A program made the position numbers and the translations under genes. A DNA stretch of 64,000 nt from Nocardia sp. NBC_01327. Its GTDB lineage: Bacteria; Actinomycetota; Actinomycetes; Mycobacteriales; Mycobacteriaceae. Location of the stretch: the NCBI RefSeq assembly GCF_035958815.1, contig NZ_CP108383.1:3534001-3598000 (forward strand). The letters run 5' to 3'. The notes under the pieces were generated by a model. That model was given only the letters and a program-made list of their open reading frames with translations, did not search any database and was not told the origin of the DNA. Positions 16,613 through 26,300 of the stretch are shown one piece after another. The number at the start of each line of letters is the position of its first letter. Position 1 is the first letter of the stretch.

Positions 16613-17488
16613 ATGAGCGGACCTGAGGGAGGGCGCAGGTCAGGTAACGAGGAGGGGGCTCGTCGGTCCTTCGCGAAGCCTGAGCAGCGCGAGGCGCGCA
16701 TGTTGGAGATGCAACTAGAAAAGCGCCAGCTGATCAACCGGGCCTACCAGGTCCTGACAACGTCGGCCGCATTATTGTCCATCGTTGCCGTAGTCATCTT
16801 CACAATCGACCTCAAGAACGTACATGCTCGGCAAGGTGGGGTTCTATGCATCATCTTCGCGGTCGCCATCTGCGGTGCGCTCCTTGCGATCAAGTGGCGG
16901 GAGCGACGTGGGTTGCTGCCCACTCGAGTGGAGCTCGAAGCAAATCTAGAGGAGATTCGTGATCAGATTCAATGGGATGAGGCGAGTAAAAGCCTGGATA
17001 GAGGTCTAAGTCAACGACTTTATATGGCCGATGTCCCTTCCTTCATACGTCACTTTCAGAAGGACAGTGAAAAGTACCGAAAGAGACACAATCGGCTTCA
17101 GTCTCTCGTCATCACAGGATCTCTCATTACTACGACTGTCGCTGCTCTCGGCGATGCGATTCCTCAAAATCGCTGGCTTACAATCTTTTTCAGCCTCACA
17201 GTAGGCGTGGCGACAGGGTTCATGGGCTACTTCAAATTCCGAGAACGGAGCTTCTACCTGCAACAGTCCGCCGATCTTATCGAGTTTGAACTGAACTCCA
17301 TGACGCTTCGAATAGGCGACTACCGCGATAAAGAGAGGGAGGAGCAAGCCCTACCTTATTTCGTGAGCAGAGTCGAAGCGATCAGAGATGAGCAACGCCG
17401 ACGGCAGCAACAACTCGACCAACCAGCCGAAGCAAGTGTGAGTGGTCCAGCTGGAAGCGAGCAGCTGGGACTGGGATCGTCAGCGTGA
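16613..17488 (+). CDS. SLATT/DUF4231-like membrane protein, putative effector
   Basis: A 291-residue protein (GGCGGGG just before the ATG) with two hairpins of membrane helices, about 48-66/76-94 and 163-181/188-206. The second hairpin is followed by FRERSFYLQQSADLIEFELNSM and LPYFVSRVEAIRDEQ, the charged segment typical of DUF4231/SLATT proteins, predicted membrane effectors near nucleotide-sensing and other conflict systems. The N- and C-terminal ends are hydrophilic and low-complexity. It is divergently transcribed from the vWA-PP2C-kinase operon and has similar composition, suggesting one functional unit. Confidence 0.72.
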   Translation: MSGPEGGRRSGNEEGARRSFAKPEQREARMLEMQLEKRQLINRAYQVLTTSAALLSIVAVVIFTIDLKNVHARQGGVLCIIFAVAICGALLAIKWRERRGLLPTRVELEANLEEIRDQIQWDEASKSLDRGLSQRLYMADVPSFIRHFQKDSEKYRKRHNRLQSLVITGSLITTTVAALGDAIPQNRWLTIFFSLTVGVATGFMGYFKFRERSFYLQQSADLIEFELNSMTLRIGDYRDKEREEQALPYFVSRVEAIRDEQRRRQQQLDQPAEASVSGPAGSEQLGLGSSA

Positions 17489-17828
17489 CATTGTCATCAG
17501 CGCTTGAGGTCGTTCAACCCTGATCGAGTTTCTGTAGGGTTTTTCCGCCTGCCTACACCGGGCAGTGCCGTCAGTATCTCTCTGTTCGCTCGGGGCGGCC
17601 GCTTGAGGCGCAGACATTATTGAAAGTTTGCGAGAGATCTACTCGCGCATGGTCGTACCAGTGTCGGGGCGGGGAACCGTGGCGAATTCGGAGTCGGACC
17701 CACGTGCGGCTTGAGGTGCCAACGGAGCGCGGCAAGGACGAGACTGGGGTTTATGCCTTCTCTGGTCGGTCCCCGTCCCGTGGCGGTAGATAACGAGCTC
17801 GTGCTACCAGTGGGTCGGGCGTACGTCG
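17489..17828. other. Intergenic stretch before the IS3 remnant
   Basis: No supported gene. An IS3 orfA and the left half of orfB would be expected here if the element were whole, but neither is readable; no matching left inverted repeat was found by eye. Confidence 0.5.
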
Positions 17829-18518
17829 GTGTCCGTACGGAACAGTCCGCATGAGCTCAGGCCGCACCATGAGGCTGTGGGCACCGAGGCAGACGAACTG
17901 CTGATGCGCCGCGCCGGCTTGTCTGGACTTCCCCTGCGCCGCAAGGCAAAACGGGTCCCACCGGCCGATACTGTCACCGATCTGGTCCGCCGCGACTTCA
18001 CCCGCCACGCCCCGAACCAGTTGTGGGTTACTGACATCACCGAACACCCCACCCGCGAGAGAAAACTCTACTGCTGCGTGGTGCTGGACGTGTTCTCCCG
18101 CCGCGTGGTCGGCTGGGCCATCGATTCGAGGCAACGCTCGGACCTGGCCACCAACGCGCTCGGCATGGCCATCGACTCCCGCAGCCCCGCCGAGGGCACC
18201 ATCATCCACGGCGACCACGGCACCCAGTTCACGTCCTGGACCTTCACCCACCGCGCCCGCACCGCGGGATTGCTGCCCTCGCTGGGCACCGTCGGCGACC
18301 CCTACGACAATGCTGTCGTCGAATCATTCTGGGCGAGAATGCAAGTCGAGCTACTCAACCGCCAGCGCTGGAACACTCGCATCGAACTGGCGAACGCGAT
18401 CTTCGAATACATCGAAGGCCTCCACAACCGTCGTCGCCGACACTCCGCCCTGGGCTGGCGCACACCTCTAGAATTCGAAACCACCTACCTCCATCAGCTC
18501 ACATCACCTCAGCGCTGA
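17829..18518 (+). pseudogene. IS3-family transposase orfB, 5'-truncated
   Basis: The integrase core is intact: D69 in VTDITEH, D128 in IHGDHGTQF and E164 in VVESFWARM, with the 35-residue D-E spacing of IS3 elements, and the usual C-terminal HSALGWRTPLEFE motif. The N-terminal helix-turn-helix part of orfB and all of orfA are missing; recognisable homology begins at about residue 22 (DELLMRRAGLSGL). It is therefore a remnant, lying at the right edge of the cassette directly before repeat copy 2. Confidence 0.88.
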
Positions 18519-18569
18519 TGCCGGAAAACTGGGGAATGACCAACCCGTCCGGGAAACCGTCGGAACCTC

Positions 18570-18823
18570 AGGTCAGAACCGAGGCTGGCAACCGACCCAG
18601 CGTGGGCGCGTGCTTGGGGGCATCTAAGGAAAGCGCTTCACCTCGTGACGGGGCCCGGACCGCAACGAGCCGAAGCATCCATCCGAGGGGGACAGTGTAA
18701 TACCTTTAGACACAGGGTTATTGCTCGCCATCATGCTCGCCTGCATAGCCGTTGTGGTCACGTGAGGTCGAGTTTGGCCGACAGGTTTCAAGCGCCCACG
18801 ACTGGGGACGTACAGCGCGTCGC
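18570..18823 (+). repeat. Direct repeat copy 2 (approx. 254 bp, decayed)
   Basis: Counterpart of 11865-12119. The winged-helix tail is ended early by a shifted frame (stop in CTTGGGGGCATCTAA), and the small membrane ORF has lost its ATG (ATA) and is frameshifted. The copy begins right after the IS3 remnant. Confidence 0.9.
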
Positions 18824-18856
18824 CGGTCTTCGGACGTGACATCTGCATCCTGGGGG

Positions 18857-19000
18857 GCGTCCGGCCACGACGACTCGGCCCTGGTGCACCGACAGCACCC
18901 CGGCATCGAGATTCATTGACGGCCAGCGGATTCCGCAGATCTCCGCGCGCTGCAGCTCGGCGGTCAATTCCAGCCGGAAAAGCGCGTAGAAGCGGTCGAA
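18857..19000 (-). pseudogene. Tyrosine recombinase (phage integrase) fragment
   Basis: The reverse strand encodes FYALFRLELTAELQRAEICG and IRWPSMNLDAGVLSVHQGRV in sequence, a recognisable match to box I of tyrosine recombinases (consensus ALxTGxRRGExxGLRWxDVDL). The catalytic arginine of that box is replaced by Gln, and no box II or catalytic Tyr can be found, so this is a relic. It marks the right part of the island whose left edge is tRNA-Val(CAC). Confidence 0.6.
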
Positions 19001-19006
19001 ACAGAT

Positions 19007-19117
19007 GCTGTCCGTGAACTGGGGTGCAGCTGGGACTCGATGGCCTTGACCGTGAAACTGCGGCGCATACCCATCGACGCGAAATACGCCACTGAGATCG
19101 AGGCGCTCTATGCCTGA
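19007..19117 (+). pseudogene. 3' end of an unrecognised gene, before a terminator
   Basis: The forward frame ending at TGA 19115-19117 reads protein-like (VKLRRIPIDAKYATEIEALY) and a forward terminator starts 8 bases later, as expected after a real stop codon. No start or upstream continuation is visible. It may be the tail of a gene cut by the island insertion. Identity unknown; a chance reading cannot be excluded. Confidence 0.3.
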
Positions 19118-19124
19118 TCGGCAG

Positions 19125-19168
19125 AATGCCCTCCGGCTCAGCGATAACGCTGGGCGGGAGGGCATTTT
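19125..19168 (+). terminator. Forward intrinsic terminator
   Basis: AATGCCCTCC (19125-19134) pairs with GGAGGGCATT (19157-19166) with a further internal hairpin and ends in TTTT. The T-run is on the forward strand, so it serves the truncated forward gene end rather than the reverse-strand NmrA gene. Confidence 0.75.
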
Positions 19169-19195
19169 GTGGAGCTTCGTGGGTCCGTAGGGGAG

Positions 19196-20083
19196 TCACG
19201 GCTTCCAGGCGACTGAGCGGAGCCAGGCATTCAGGTCCATTAGGTCGGGGTGCTCGGTGCGGAGTGCTGGGATGTCGAGTGGGCCGTCGGGGTTCTCGTT
19301 GAAGTGTGTGAACATCTGGGCGACGTGCTTGTCGAAGGCGCGTACCTGTTCCAGGGGGACCTCGTTGCTGTGGGTGGGCAGGCCGGCGTGGCGTCCGATG
19401 ATCTCGGCGATCTGGGGTGGGGTCAGGTAGTCGCCGGCGAGGGGGATGGTGCGGCCGAGGAACTCCTCGGGACGGTCGAATGCGAGGGCGGCGAAGGCGC
19501 CGATATCTTGTGTCGAGATCAGTGAGATCGGGATGTCGCTGCGTACCGGGAGATTCACCACCAGTTCGCCGGTCTCGTTCAGGACCGGGCGGTTGAAGGC
19601 GTTGAGGTTGTCCATGAAGAAGGTGGGTCGCAGGACGGTCGCCGGTAGTTCGAGTTGGCTGATGTGCGCTTCGATCGCTTCCTTGGCTGCGTAGTACTCG
19701 ACGCCGGTGTTTCCTTCTGCGCCGCGCAGCGAGCTGTAGACGAGATGTGCGACTCCCAGCTCCTTCGCGATGTCCGCTACTCGCTTGCCCCAACGCTGTT
19801 CTGCCGCAATACCTTCGGCCGTGATATGGATCCCGGTCATCATCGTCAGCATCATGAAGACGCCGTACGCGCCTTCCATCGCCGCACTGATCGATCCGGC
19901 ATCGTCCAGATCGCCCTCGATCAGATTGGCCCCCTGGGTCTGCAGTGCCATCGCGGCGGGCGCGTTCAGGTTTCGCACGAAAGCGTGTACTTCCCAGCCG
20001 CGCTTCAGCAGCTGCTCGGTTGTTGCCCGGCCCTGCTGGCCCGTCGCGCCGATGACAAGTATCGGTCCCTTGTTGTTCGTCAT
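19196..20083 (-). CDS. NmrA/HSCARG-type NAD(P)-binding protein
   Basis: A 295-residue Rossmann-fold protein with the NmrA-type nucleotide motif ILVIGATGQQGRATTEQLLKRG (glycines at about 12-18), a second strand ending VHAFVRN for NADP selection and a VYSSLRGAEG segment. The fold comprises redox-sensing regulators and quinone- or isoflavone-type reductases. It diverges from an MmyB-type regulator across 115 bp, a common arrangement in which the regulator controls the oxidoreductase. Confidence 0.87.
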   Translation of the reverse strand: MTNNKGPILVIGATGQQGRATTEQLLKRGWEVHAFVRNLNAPAAMALQTQGANLIEGDLDDAGSISAAMEGAYGVFMMLTMMTGIHITAEGIAAEQRWGKRVADIAKELGVAHLVYSSLRGAEGNTGVEYYAAKEAIEAHISQLELPATVLRPTFFMDNLNAFNRPVLNETGELVVNLPVRSDIPISLISTQDIGAFAALAFDRPEEFLGRTIPLAGDYLTPPQIAEIIGRHAGLPTHSNEVPLEQVRAFDKHVAQMFTHFNENPDGPLDIPALRTEHPDLMDLNAWLRSVAWKP

Positions 20084-20198
20084 GTCATGCTCTCTTCAGT
20101 GGCCGGTGATGTCTGTCGATCACCTGATGACTACAACGCTAGGGATGATCGATCGCCCGGTCCTGGTAGTGATAGTGCTTGCCAGAGAGGCGAATTCA

Positions 20199-21023
20199 AT
20201 GTCCAACGAGCACCGGGCCGAACTGGCGGAATTCCTGAAGGCGCAGCGCGCGCGACTGACCCCGAAACAGGTCGGCCTGCTCGAGGACATGGAGCCGGGT
20301 AGACGCCGCACTCCTGGATTGCGGCGGGAGGAAGTCGCCGAGCTGGCCGGGATGAGTCTGACTTGGTACACCTGGCTGGAACAGGGGCGCAAGATCGCGA
20401 CCAGCCCGCAGGTGATCGACGCGTTGGCGCGGGCACTGCAGCTGGAACCGGTCGAGCATCGACACCTTCGTCGCCTTGCCGGGCTGGCAGATCCGGTGGA
20501 GCACATGGATACTGAGGACTTCCGGCTACAGCGGCTCGTCGACTCGATGATGCCCAACCTCGCGGTCGTCCATAACGGATTCTTTGATTTCGTGGTCTGG
20601 AACATCGCATTCGCGCGCGTTCGCGTCGACCCCGCCGATCTCCCCGAGGACCGGCGGAACCTTATGTGGTGGATGTTCACCGACGAGCGCAACCGCGCCA
20701 TGATGCTGCGCTGGGAGCCTGCCGCCCGCGCCATCCTCGGCCAGTTCCGTGTCGTCGTCGGCCGGACGCCCGATCATCCCTACCTGACCTCCATCGTCGC
20801 CGGTCTCAACGATGCCAGCCAGGAGTTCCGCACCTGGTGGCGGGAGTACCCGGTGCAGGACTTCCGTGCCGCTACGATCGGCATCGACCACCCCACGGCA
20901 GGTGTATTGAACCTGGACCTCTACCAGCTGCGGCTGGTGGAGAACCCCGATCTGGTGTTGGTCGAGCAACTGCCCGCGACCGAACACGACCGTCTCCGCA
21001 TTGCCGAACTCCTGAGCGACTAG
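20199..21023 (+). CDS. MmyB-like helix-turn-helix transcriptional regulator
   Basis: From the ATG at 20199 (GAGAGG upstream) the protein has 274 residues. The N-terminal XRE helix-turn-helix is LRREEVAELAGMSLTWYTWLEQGR; the rest (about 100-270) is the MmyB-like ligand-binding PAS-type domain with NLMWWMFTDERNRAMMLRWEPAARAILGQFR split in two conserved blocks. Members control short-chain or NmrA reductases next to them. It very likely regulates the divergent gene at 19196. Confidence 0.88.
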   Translation: MSNEHRAELAEFLKAQRARLTPKQVGLLEDMEPGRRRTPGLRREEVAELAGMSLTWYTWLEQGRKIATSPQVIDALARALQLEPVEHRHLRRLAGLADPVEHMDTEDFRLQRLVDSMMPNLAVVHNGFFDFVVWNIAFARVRVDPADLPEDRRNLMWWMFTDERNRAMMLRWEPAARAILGQFRVVVGRTPDHPYLTSIVAGLNDASQEFRTWWREYPVQDFRAATIGIDHPTAGVLNLDLYQLRLVENPDLVLVEQLPATEHDRLRIAELLSD

Positions 21024-21247
21024 GTCAGGGGGTCGGCTGGGTGGGGTGGCGGATCGGTTTGCCGCGTGGATTGTTGCGACTTCTGCACCGGTCCGGACAA
21101 CGGGCCGCATCGAATGTACTGCTAGTTACCGCAAGGCAACCGGGGAGGGGCACTGCCCGCCTTTCGATGTCAACGGCGCGATGGGCCGATGAAAAGACTC
21201 GACGGGGACCGACGGATTGATGAAGCAACATAATCGAGGGAGTTCTG

Positions 21248-21817
21248 ATGCAGGTCATGGATTGCTGCCCACCAGTGCACACTCTGGGCGGTTATCGTTC
21301 GATCGTGGTGGGCATCGCTGACACGCCACGATCGGAGCCGGCGATCGCGGCCGCAACGCGATTAGCCAAGGATGCGCGCGCCACGCTCACCATCGTGGGC
21401 GCCTACCGCAGAGTGCGAACGCGCGATCAGGCGCGCGTCAACGACCTGTTGGGTCGCGACGCATACAGTTCCATGCCGGTCTCGGCGATGGACGAGTTGC
21501 TTGCTGCTGCGGTGGACAACGCCCGGGCGGCGGGGGTGGCAGAAGCGGTGGGGCGCAGTATGCCCGGTACTCCGATCGAGGTGTTGCTCGCCGCGGCGGC
21601 AACCTGCCGCGCAGACCTGGTCGTCGTCGGCGAGCGTGTCTTCGACGCCTCATGGCGGCGATTGTTCGGCTCGTTTCACACCGAGGTGGCTCGGCGCTCG
21701 GCGGCTCATGTGCTGATCGTCCCCCGCACGCGAAGCGAACGCGAACAACTGTCCGGGACATCGGTTCTGCGGACCGATTCCAGCGCTGCGGCCTCGATCA
21801 GCAGCTATTCGCGCTGA
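21248..21817 (+). CDS. Universal stress protein family
   Basis: A 189-residue UspA-fold protein: YRSIVVGIADTPRSEPAIAAA opens the domain and the ATP-binding tail reads VVGERVFDASWRRLFGSF with AAHVLIVPR closing it. The usual G-2x-G-9x-G(S/T) signature is only partly kept (VGERVF instead of VGSRG), so ATP binding is uncertain. The C-terminal 25 residues are Ser-rich. A single gene with 224 bp of unassigned DNA upstream. Confidence 0.8.
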   Translation: MQVMDCCPPVHTLGGYRSIVVGIADTPRSEPAIAAATRLAKDARATLTIVGAYRRVRTRDQARVNDLLGRDAYSSMPVSAMDELLAAAVDNARAAGVAEAVGRSMPGTPIEVLLAAAATCRADLVVVGERVFDASWRRLFGSFHTEVARRSAAHVLIVPRTRSEREQLSGTSVLRTDSSAAASISSYSR

Positions 21818-21976
21818 CCTCGCCCGGTATGAGTGAGGGTGGCGACTGGACCGTGAATTGATCGCGCTGCACACGACCGGCAATCGAATCCCTGCTCGCC
21901 GCAGTCGCTTTGGGTACGGCTCTGACCCAGTAGGTCCTCAGATATCCGCCGGACCAATATGAGTGGCGTAGCTGGA

Positions 21977-22795
21977 TCAGCTGGGGTCGGCTATTTGCCA
22001 TCCGCTCATGCTGAGGTCGGGGGCGTTGTTGGGGAAGAGTTCGAAGTAGATTTTGCTGTCTTCCAATTTGGTGGTGCGAACGGTGACGTCGGTGCTGCTC
22101 TTGTCCGCGAGGATGGCTTTGCACTGGATGGAGTCGCCGGGATTGCCGCGCAGCATGTTCGCGCAGCTGGCACTGCTGGCGAGGAAGCTGCTGAGGTTCT
22201 GGTTCGAGGCGAGGCCGTAGTGCTGAGACAGGTTGCGGGCCAACCCTGAAACGATGGATTCGACTGATTTCGCGTACAGCAGTGTGTCTTTCAGTGTTAC
22301 CGATGACGCACCGTCGAGGTTTGTGAGGTAGTGCTCGACTTCCCAACGGGCACCGTTGGATTCGATGGCGGTGCAGGTGCGGGTGGCATTGATCGCGAGC
22401 TTCTGGATGCCGGTGCACTCCACGGCCTGGACATCGCGGCCGGTCTTGTTCTTGAGAGCGAGGGCGATGGACTTCTGCGTCTGGCCGTTGTCCGCGAGCT
22501 TGTCGTCGAAGGTGGTGTCGTACGTGAGCCGACCGCCGTCAACGGTTTTCACGACGGCGGTCATCAGCCATTTCTCGTCATTGCGGTCGATGGCGGTGCA
22601 GGTGGTCTTGGCGCCGGACTCGGCTTTGACAGCAGCGCATTTCAGGCTTTTCGCATCGGCTCCGGCGGCCGTCCGGAAGAACTTGCCGATCTCCTTCGCC
22701 ACATCGCTGCCACTGACTTCGTCGGGCCCGAACAGGCTGCATCCCGATACGGCGAGTACCGAGAGCACCACAATCAATCTGCGCATTTCGGACAT
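21977..22795 (-). CDS. Lipoprotein with three DUF4333-like repeats
   Basis: A 272-residue protein with lipobox LAVSGC (Cys at about 19). Three repeats each carry a cysteine pair: LKCAAVKAESGAKTTCTAID, VECTGIQKLAINATRTCTAIE (split here into repeat two) and SCANMLRGNPGDSIQCKAIL, a pattern of the DUF4333 family of actinobacterial envelope lipoproteins. The cysteines probably form disulfides outside the membrane. Function unknown; most relatives carry one or two units, so three is notable. Confidence 0.75.
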   Translation of the reverse strand: MSEMRRLIVVLSVLAVSGCSLFGPDEVSGSDVAKEIGKFFRTAAGADAKSLKCAAVKAESGAKTTCTAIDRNDEKWLMTAVVKTVDGGRLTYDTTFDDKLADNGQTQKSIALALKNKTGRDVQAVECTGIQKLAINATRTCTAIESNGARWEVEHYLTNLDGASSVTLKDTLLYAKSVESIVSGLARNLSQHYGLASNQNLSSFLASSASCANMLRGNPGDSIQCKAILADKSSTDVTVRTTKLEDSKIYFELFPNNAPDLSMSGWQIADPS

Positions 22796-22849
22796 ACTAC
22801 GAGAGGCTGGGCGACTCGGTATGCGCCCCGGAGTAGTTCCGCGGACCGC

Positions 22850-23293
22850 CTAGGAGGTCGCCACTGCCCGGCTGCGGCGCCACACGCCGACCGCGTCGGT
22901 GGCCAGCAACGCCCATGCGACAAGGCCCGGCTGGAACACCAGACGCGCAGCGCGTTTGGCATCGGAGTCGAGTCCGAACGCGTCGCGGTGCTCGACCAGT
23001 TGCGCGATATTCCCGGGAAAGATGACGACGAAGAACGCGGCGACGATCGCACCGACGAGGGCGCGGCGCGGCTGCTTCCATGTTCGGAGAAGAGCTGCGC
23101 CGAGCGTGATCTCGACGACTCCGGAGGCCAGTACGACGAAGTCGGTGTCGAGTGGGAACCACGACGGCACCTGGGCGCGGAAATCGTTGCGGGCGAAGGT
23201 CAGGTGGCTTGTGCCTGCGGACATGAGCATCACGCCGAGGAAGGCCTGTGCTGCTAGTCGAACCCTGGACGAACTTTCATCGTGGATCACCAT
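22850..23293 (-). CDS. DoxX-like small membrane protein
   Basis: A 147-residue protein with four hydrophobic helices (AAQAFLGVMLMSAGTSHL, VVLASGVVEITLGAALL, ALVGAIVAAFFVVIFPGNIA, LVAWALLATDAVGVW), the arrangement of the DoxX/DUF4267-like family. Start taken at the ATG at 23293; a GTG at 23311 is possible. Its stop lies 54 bp beyond the start of the DUF4333 gene, so the two may be co-transcribed. Function unknown. Confidence 0.72.
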   Translation of the reverse strand: MVIHDESSSRVRLAAQAFLGVMLMSAGTSHLTFARNDFRAQVPSWFPLDTDFVVLASGVVEITLGAALLRTWKQPRRALVGAIVAAFFVVIFPGNIAQLVEHRDAFGLDSDAKRAARLVFQPGLVAWALLATDAVGVWRRSRAVATS

Positions 23294-23329
23294 GCGGAAA
23301 GCATCGCACACGATGTATCAGTTGACGCT

Positions 23330-26300
23330 TCACTGAACCTGCGCGTATTCGTCGAAGCCGAGCCTGAGGTTGTGATCGGCGCCGCCGGTGATGGTGACCT
23401 GGTCGGTCACCATCGAATATCCGCGAACCGCGACGGTGTATTCGCCGGCGGGCAGGCCCGTCACCGTGTAGCGGCCGTACTCGTCGGTGCGAGCGGTTCC
23501 GACAGTGTCGCCGGACAGGTTGAGCACCGTGACCCTGGCGTCGCGCACCGTCCGGCCGTCGGCGCGCACCGTGCCCGACAACACCGCCATCGGTGCGAGT
23601 GTGATGTCGAAACGGAGTCGGCCGCTGTCGGGGACCGTCAATGTTGTTGCCGTGGGCCGCATCCGGGCGGCGACCGCCACCAGTGTGTAGGTTCCGGCGG
23701 GCATACCGTGACAGGTGTACGTGCCGTCCGCTGCCGTGACGGCGGTACCCGCTACGTCACCGTGCAGGTCGGTCACGCTGACGGTGGCATCCGGCACCGG
23801 TTCGTGTGTGGTGGTGCGCACCACGCCGGACACTTCGCTGGAACCCGACAGCGTGACGTCGAGTTGGTGCGCGCCGTCATTCCTGACCGTGACGTTCACC
23901 GCGGTCGGTTGATGTCCGTCCGCTGAGACAATCAAGACATAGCTGCCGGGTGCGGGCGGCTCGAGGGTGTAGCTGCCGCTGCCGTCTGCGGTAGTCCGCG
24001 AAACCTGTTGTCCGCGTTGGCTGATCAGGGTCAACATTGCCGCGGGCACGGGGTGCTGGTCATCCCGGCGAATGTGGCCACCGATCGTCCGTCTGTCGAC
24101 GGGGGCAAGTGGTTCGGAGAGGCGCGCAATGGCGGCCTCCCGGCTGCGCGCGGCGACATGATCGGCTCGAGCCTGCTCGTCCCCGGCCTGCTCGTCTTCG
24201 ATCTGCTTGCCATCGATCTGCTCGGCCCAGTCCGGGGCCGAGACCTGCTCTGGCGCAGGGTGTTCCGCATCGACAGGCGCAGGCAGATCCAAATGAACCA
24301 GAGGCCGCCGCAACTCACGCAGTTTCGCGCCCTCGACGTCGATATCCGGCAGAATGCCGTTGAGCCACTGCGGAATCCACCAGGATCGGTGTCCCATGAT
24401 CACCAGCAGAGCCGGAACCACAACCATGCGCACCACAAAAGCATCGATCGCGACACCGCAGGCCAGGGCGAAGCCCATGGATTTGGCGGTGACATCGGAT
24501 TCCAGCAGGAAGGAGCCGAACACCGAGATCATGATGATCGCCGCCGAGGTGACGACGCGGGCTCCGTGGTGGTAACCGGAGATCATGGCGTCCAGCGGTG
24601 ACCTACCGTGTACGTATTCCTCGCGCATGCGCGTCACCAGGAACACCTGATAGTCCATGGCGAGCCCGAACACCAAGCCGATCAACATGATTGGCAGGAA
24701 GCTGATGATCGGCTGCGGATCGGAGATCAGGCCGAAGGTGCCTTCCTGAAAAATCAGGACCGTAGCGCCGAAGGTGGCGGCCATCGACAGGAGAAAACCC
24801 AGAGCCGCGGTGAACGGCACCAGGATCGACCGGAAAACCAGGATCAACAGCACAAAGGCCGCGCCGGCCACGATCGCCAGATAGGGCACGATCTTGCCGA
24901 GCAGGACGTGGTCCATATCGGCGTAGATGGCGGTGGTTCCGGTGATTCCGTACTCGATGCCGTACCGCTCGGTCAGGCCGCCTTCGGCATCGCGCGCCGC
25001 GCGGACCAAATCCTTGGTCGCCTGGTTGTTGGGCCCCAATTTCGGGACGCCGCTGAGCATTACGCCGAGCTTGTTCGCACTGAGCTGCGGCGCGGTGACG
25101 TAATCCATCGCCGCGAACCCGGCAAGCCGATCGCGCAGCGCGGCGACCGCGGCATCGCGCTCGCCCGCCGGGACCTTCTCCAGATCGGCGACGACGGTCA
25201 GCACGCCGTTGCTGCCTTCGCCGAAGCCCGCCGTCCTGATGTCGTAGGCCTGCCGGACCGTGGAATCGGCCGGGAAGCTGTTCTCACCCGGCAGCCCCAA
25301 CTGCAACCCGAGTGCCGGAGTGGCCAATGCGCCCAGGGCCGCCACGGCAATGATCAATGCGGCCCACGGTCGTTTGCCGATCAGGCGGGCCACCCGGGTA
25401 CCGAGGGTGACCGAGGTGTCGTCCTCCGGGTCGTGCCGAGCGACCATCGGCAGCTTCGGTGTGAACAGGAAACGGCCGAAAGCGCCGAGCAGAGCGGGCA
25501 TCAGGGTGATGGCGGTGAGCACCGCGAAGAAGGCTGCGACGGCGCCGCCGAGGCCCATGAACGTCAGGAAGTTCACCCCGACGATGCTCAGCGCGCCCAG
25601 GGCGACAATGACGGTGAGTCCGGCGAACACCACCGCGGAACCGGCGGTGCCGACCGAGATGCCCGCGGCCTCTTCGGCGCTTTCCGCGACCCGCAGTTCA
25701 TGCTTGTAGCGGGAGACGATGAACAGCGCGTAGTCGATGGATAGCGCGATACCGATCATCGACGCCAGAAACGTTGTGAAGCTGGGGATCTCGATGATCG
25801 AGGTACTCAGCGAAATCACCATCATGGCGGCGCCGAGCCCGACGATGGCGGTGACGATCGGTACGAAGGCCGCCACGATGGCTCCGAAGGCGATCACCAT
25901 CACGACCAGCGCCACACCCATGCCGATCATTTCGGAGTGACCGCTCGGCTGCTTCTGCTTCTGCTCGATCGCCCCGCCGATCTCGACAGTCAACCCGTGC
26001 GCGCGAGCGGGGGCGGCCACATCGTAGGCAGCCCGGCGCTCCGCATCGGAAATGTCCGCTGCCGAGGCGATATCGAAGTGCACCGTGAGCACCGCGACAG
26101 TGGCCGGCGCATCCTTGTTCAGCACATTCAGCGGCGCACCGGCGCACACCGCCGGGTTGGCATCGGTCAGACATCCCATCGCCTTGGTCACCGCGATCGG
26201 GTTCTTCAGTGCCGCAGAGTCTTTTTCGGTGACGAGTCGTTTGTGGCCGTCCTCGACCGAAAGGTTCCCGAGATCGGTGATCAGCGCATCGATGGCGGCA

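Noticed and set aside
17489..17828. Left end and orfA of the IS3 element
   Set aside because: No orfA frame and no inverted repeat matching the right side could be found; only TGAGGT is shared with the reverse complement of the right flank.
19027..19036. CAGCTGGGAC, identical to 9076-9085 in the 3' part of tRNA-Val(CAC), as possible attR
   Set aside because: Only 10 bases and found by looking for it; too short to claim an attachment site.
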